Shown here piece by piece: positions 60,780 to 64,000 of a DNA stretch of 64,000 bases (positions within the stretch are counted from its first letter, which is position 1; the number at the start of each line of letters is the position of its first letter). The notes below the pieces were generated by a model. It was not told the DNA's origin. It was given only the letters and a program-made list of their open reading frames with translations, and did not search any database. Both the position numbers and the translations under genes were made by a program. The stretch is from positions 2,418,001 to 2,482,000 of the forward strand of contig NZ_CP051680.1 in the NCBI RefSeq assembly GCF_012849095.1. Reading direction: 5' to 3'. Source of the DNA: Cohnella herbarum. Lineage in GTDB: Bacteria > Bacillota > Bacilli > Paenibacillales > Paenibacillaceae.

Positions 60780-63005
60780 ATGCACGAAAACCGAGGACTA
60801 GGAAAATGGGTAGCCGGGAAAAGAAGCAAGTGGATCACTCTGCTGGTTTGGATCGTCGCCGCCGGGCTTCTGAGCGCGCTGCTGCCGTCGGTCAATAATG
60901 AGGAAATCAATAACGCTCCTAACTTAAGCGACTCCAAGCCGTCGGTAAGAGCCGACGCCGTCGCGGAACGCGAATTCCCCAGCGGATCCGATATTCCGGC
61001 GCTTCTCGTCTGGCATAAACAAAGCGGGTTAACGGAATCCGACTTGCAGAACGTTCAGAAGCTGTACGGTCAACTCGCGGGCGAACCGGTTCCGCATCAG
61101 ACTTCCGTCCCCCCTCTTCATCAGTTGCCGCTTCCTGCGTTGAAGGGACAATTATCGAAGGACGGCAGCACTTTCGTGTCTCCCGTGTTCTTCGGCAAAC
61201 AAGCGGATGTCGACCAGTTGAAAGAAGGCATCGAGCAACTGAAAGAACAAACGAAAACGATATTCGGAACGGATCCATTCGCGACGGACAATCGTTCCGA
61301 AGAAGGATTAAGCGCCCGGGTAACCGGTCCGGTAGGCATTCAGATCGATGCGACCGGATTGTTCAAGAACGCCGACGTCAGCTTGATGATCGGTACCGTG
61401 TTGCTCGTGCTCGTCCTTTTGTTGTTGATCTACCGTTCTCCAATCTTGGCGCTAATGCCTCTGGTAGCGGTAGGATTCGCTTATGGGGTCATCAGTCCGA
61501 TTCTCGGCTGGATGGCGCATGAAGGCTGGATCGTCGTCGACGGTCAAGCCATCTCCATCATGACCGTGCTGTTGTTCGGAGCCGGAACGGATTATTGTTT
61601 GTTCCTGATCTCCCGCTTCCGCCAACTGCTGAAAGTAGAGAGGGACAAAGGCAAGGCGCTGCTAGGCGCGATTACCGGATCATCGGGAGCGATCGCCATG
61701 AGCGGCTTGACCGTCGTACTATCCTTGCTTGCGCTGCTAGTCGCGGAATACGGTGCCTATCACCGATTCGCCGCTCCGTTCAGCATCGCGATATTGATAA
61801 TGGGAATCGCTAGCTTAACGCTCGTACCTGCCATGCTGGCGATTATCGGGCGGAACTCGTTCTACCCTTTCGTGCCTAGGACGCCGGAAATGCTCCAAGA
61901 ACGCGCTGCGCGAAAAGGAAAATCAGTACCGCCAGCCTCTCTTAAGAAACCTAGCAATTGGATCGGCAGAACCGTCGTAAGCAAACCATGGTGGATCCTC
62001 GGGATTTGCATCGTTCTCCTTGGCGGTTTAGCGACCTTTACGACGCAAATCAAGTACACGTACGACATCTTGTCTTCTTTTCCGAAGGATATGGAATCCC
62101 GCGAAGGGTTCGCGACGATCGGAGAACAGTTTACCGAAGGAGAGCTCGCTCCCGCGAAAGTCATCGTCGACACGCAGGGGAAGTCGATATCTCTTGATCA
62201 AACACTTGGCGCTCTGCCGTATATCGATACCGTATCGGAGCCGCAAACCGGTCAATCGAACTCGCAAATCATCGCATACGAAGTTCAGTTCAACTTGAAC
62301 CCCTATTCCATGGAAGCGATGAATCATATCCCCGACCTAAGGGAAACAGCTATTCAAGCACTGTCCGACGCGGGCGTAGCCGATCCGGACGACCATGTAT
62401 GGATCAGCGGTCAAACGGCGGAGCAATACGACACGAAGATCACCGGAGAACGAGACACGATGCTCGTTATCCCTATCGTCATCGGATTGATCACGCTGCT
62501 CCTGCTCCTTTACTTACGCTCCATCATAGCTACCGTATACTTGGTGCTGACGGTTATTCTATCCTACTTCTCGGCGCTCGGGCTCGGCTGGCTAATCGTC
62601 CATTACGTCATGGGCGCGGATGCCATCCAAGGCTCGATTCCTTTATATTCGTTCGTGTTCTTAGTCGCGCTCGGCGAAGACTACAACATCTTCATGATCT
62701 CGAGCATATGGCAGAAGAGAAAACATATGCCGTTGAAGCAAGCGATTAGGGAAGGCGTGGGGGAGACGGGAGCCGTCATCACGTCCGCGGGGTTGATTCT
62801 CGCCGGAACGTTCGCCGTACTGGCTACGCTGCCGATTCAAGTGCTTGTTCAATTCGGGACGATTACCGCGATCGGCGTCCTGCTTGATACTTTCGTCGTC
62901 CGGCCGTTCCTCGTACCGGCGATTACGTTGTTGCTAGGCCGCTGGGCGTTCTGGCCGGCCAAGTACGAACCCGTGAGAGAACCCATTCGGGGGACGAACG
63001 AATAG
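60780..63005 (+). CDS. MMPL-family RND-type membrane exporter
   Basis: A 741-residue MMPL protein (Bacillus YdfJ type) with about twelve membrane helices in two halves, each preceded by an extracytoplasmic domain. The first half has VDGQAISIMTVLLFGAGTDY with the proton-relay-like GTDY segment, the second PLYSFVFLVALGEDYNIFMI. It likely exports lipids or hydrophobic drugs; the substrate is unknown. An AAGGAGG lies before the ATG. Control by the divergent TetR gene is the expected arrangement. Confidence 0.9.
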   Translation: MHENRGLGKWVAGKRSKWITLLVWIVAAGLLSALLPSVNNEEINNAPNLSDSKPSVRADAVAEREFPSGSDIPALLVWHKQSGLTESDLQNVQKLYGQLAGEPVPHQTSVPPLHQLPLPALKGQLSKDGSTFVSPVFFGKQADVDQLKEGIEQLKEQTKTIFGTDPFATDNRSEEGLSARVTGPVGIQIDATGLFKNADVSLMIGTVLLVLVLLLLIYRSPILALMPLVAVGFAYGVISPILGWMAHEGWIVVDGQAISIMTVLLFGAGTDYCLFLISRFRQLLKVERDKGKALLGAITGSSGAIAMSGLTVVLSLLALLVAEYGAYHRFAAPFSIAILIMGIASLTLVPAMLAIIGRNSFYPFVPRTPEMLQERAARKGKSVPPASLKKPSNWIGRTVVSKPWWILGICIVLLGGLATFTTQIKYTYDILSSFPKDMESREGFATIGEQFTEGELAPAKVIVDTQGKSISLDQTLGALPYIDTVSEPQTGQSNSQIIAYEVQFNLNPYSMEAMNHIPDLRETAIQALSDAGVADPDDHVWISGQTAEQYDTKITGERDTMLVIPIVIGLITLLLLLYLRSIIATVYLVLTVILSYFSALGLGWLIVHYVMGADAIQGSIPLYSFVFLVALGEDYNIFMISSIWQKRKHMPLKQAIREGVGETGAVITSAGLILAGTFAVLATLPIQVLVQFGTITAIGVLLDTFVVRPFLVPAITLLLGRWAFWPAKYEPVREPIRGTNE

Positions 63006-63017
63006 AATTCCGCAAAT

Positions 63018-63062
63018 AAGCGGCTTCAGTGGTCGATCACTCGACTTCTGAGCCGCTTTTTT
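63018..63062 (+). terminator. Intrinsic terminator after the MMPL gene
   Basis: AAGCGGCT pairs with AGCCGCTT across a partly structured 25-base loop, followed by a run of six T. Confidence 0.8.
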
Positions 63063-64000
63063 CTACCGATAAATGATCTGGTCTCTATGAGGTCCCACCG
63101 ACACGCAAGAGATGTTGAATCCGATCGACGACTCGATAAATTTGACGTAATCTTGAGCGGCGACGGGTAAATCCGCGAACGCCTTTACGTCTGAAATATC
63201 GCGTCTCCATCCGGGGAGAAGCTGCAGAATCGGCTTAGCCCGATCGAGTTGTACGGTTGTCGGGAAACGATCGATTGCGACGCCCTCCGCCTCATATTGA
63301 ACGCATACGGGAATTTCGTCCAAATAACCAAGAACGTCGAGATTCGTCAAGGCGACTTCGGTCGCCCCCTGCACCGCACAGCCGTAGCGGGTAGCTACCG
63401 TATCGAACCATCCTACTCGCCTTGGCCGCCCGGTCGTAACCCCGTATTCACCCGCGCTGCCTCCTCTGCGACGAAGCTCTTCCGCCTCCGTCCCGTTCAG
63501 TTCGGAGACGAAAGGCCCCGCCCCCACGCAAGAGGAATAGGCTTTGGCGACCGCCATCACCCGGGTTATCGCGTACGGGGGCAAACCCGCGCCCACGGTC
63601 GCGAATCCCGCTAGAGTGGAGGATGACGTCGAATGAGGATAAATGCCATGATCCGGATCCCGAAGAGCTCCCAGTTGTCCTTCCAACAAAATGTTTTCCC
63701 CTTGGCCGTAGGCTTCTTGAAGTAATCGAGTCGTATCGCTTATATAGGGTTCAAGTTTTGCCGAGAGCTCCAAGAGATTCGGCAGCAACTCGTCGATAGG
63801 AACTTCCGGCTTGTTATAGAGATGCTTGAGGAGAACGTTTTTGGATTCCAGCAACCTCTCCAGCTTATTTCTTAAACGTATCTCGTCAAAGAGGTCCGCG
63901 ACTTGAATGCCCAATTTCGCGTATTTATCCGAATAGAACGGAGAAATCCCCCGCTTCGTTGAACCGAATCCGTTCAAGCCAAGCCTCTCCTCCTCGAGTT
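63063..64000 (-). CDS. Adenylosuccinate synthetase homologue, 3' part (5' end beyond window)
   Basis: About 311 codons of a PurA-family protein are visible; the frame stays open to position 64000, so the N-terminal P-loop region is missing. PurA joins IMP and aspartate using GTP. Family blocks are GSTKRGISPFYSDK (usually TTGRGIGPAYEDK), STSSSTLAGFATVGAG, GAGPFVSEL, GEYGVTTGRPRRVGWFD, LLPGWRRDIS and the C-terminal SVGPHRDQII. Changes in the first block (Gly to Lys, Gly to Ser) and the lack of cysteine in the RRCGW position make it a divergent member. A second PurA-type enzyme elsewhere in the genome is plausible. It is convergent with the MMPL gene. Confidence 0.85.
   Translation of the reverse strand, partial: LEEERLGLNGFGSTKRGISPFYSDKYAKLGIQVADLFDEIRLRNKLERLLESKNVLLKHLYNKPEVPIDELLPNLLELSAKLEPYISDTTRLLQEAYGQGENILLEGQLGALRDPDHGIYPHSTSSSTLAGFATVGAGLPPYAITRVMAVAKAYSSCVGAGPFVSELNGTEAEELRRRGGSAGEYGVTTGRPRRVGWFDTVATRYGCAVQGATEVALTNLDVLGYLDEIPVCVQYEAEGVAIDRFPTTVQLDRAKPILQLLPGWRRDISDVKAFADLPVAAQDYVKFIESSIGFNISCVSVGPHRDQIIYR

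Overview
The window comes from a Gram-positive, endospore-forming member of the Bacillales, most likely a Paenibacillaceae genus such as Cohnella or Paenibacillus. The evidence is sporulation genes (spoIIP, gpr, yqfC/yqfD), a perfect CIRCE operator before hrcA-grpE-dnaK-dnaJ, AddAB instead of RecBCD, a late-competence comE locus, a leucine T-box, and strong AGGAGG-type ribosome sites that often precede TTG or GTG starts. The gene order follows the classical Bacillus comER-comE-holA-rpsT-gpr-spoIIP-yqxA-lepA-hemW-hrcA-dnaKJ-prmA-rsmE-mtaB-rpsU-yqeY-yqeZ-floA-yqfCD-phoH-pgpH-ybeY-dgkA-cdd-era backbone, mostly read on the minus strand, with lineage-specific insertions. No rRNA, tRNA, insertion sequence, prophage or CRISPR array was seen.

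Layout from left to right. 0-6.7 kb: the yqfC-yqfD-phoH-pgpH-ybeY-dgkA-cdd-era operon (sporulation, c-di-AMP turnover, rRNA maturation, lipid-carrier phosphorylation), with a sigma-E-like promoter. 6.7-13.6 kb: a ferredoxin-NADP reductase, the nfeD-floA membrane-stress pair behind a near-perfect ECF (sigma-W type) promoter, yqeY, rpsU, a HIT hydrolase and three uncharacterised small proteins. 13.6-21.1 kb: addB-addA. 21.3-29.3 kb: an rRNA methyltransferase, a Na/Pi-type transporter (plus strand), a DeoC homologue without its Schiff-base lysine, a Nudix hydrolase, mtaB, rsmE, a site-2 protease and prmA. 29.4-31.0 kb: a gene-poor segment with two related repeat families, including about ten tandem 47-bp units, and a small two-gene unit. 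31.1-36.0 kb: hrcA-grpE-dnaK-dnaJ. 36-39.9 kb: a GNAT acetyltransferase, hemW and lepA. 39.9-42.4 kb: a MutS2-like ATPase lacking the Smr domain, behind a long leader. 42.4-46.8 kb: yqxA, spoIIP, gpr, rpsT (plus strand) and holA. 47-50.7 kb: two divergent ECF sigma/partner operons. 50.8-57 kb: comEC, comEB, metY, comEA and divergent comER. 57-60 kb: leuS with its T-box. 60-64 kb: a TetR regulator divergent from an MMPL exporter, then the 3' part of a divergent adenylosuccinate synthetase.

The most unusual item is the leader of the MutS2-like gene (about 42.33 to 41.84 kb, minus strand). It has a consensus sigma-A promoter, a Shine-Dalgarno and a 7-codon ORF encoding MLVLVLN, a pairing that can compete with the first of two intrinsic terminators, then a hairpin-rich 99-bp element and the gene. 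This layout resembles ribosome-mediated attenuation of translation-stress genes. MutS2 proteins are known to act on collided ribosomes, so the hypothesis is a translation-responsive ribosome-rescue gene; this remains inference. The 99-bp element recurs once in the window, between the leuS T-box terminator and the leuS start.

Starts were chosen mainly by Shine-Dalgarno spacing and expected family length, and several differ from the longest open frame. Promoters and terminators were read by eye; no search or folding program was run.
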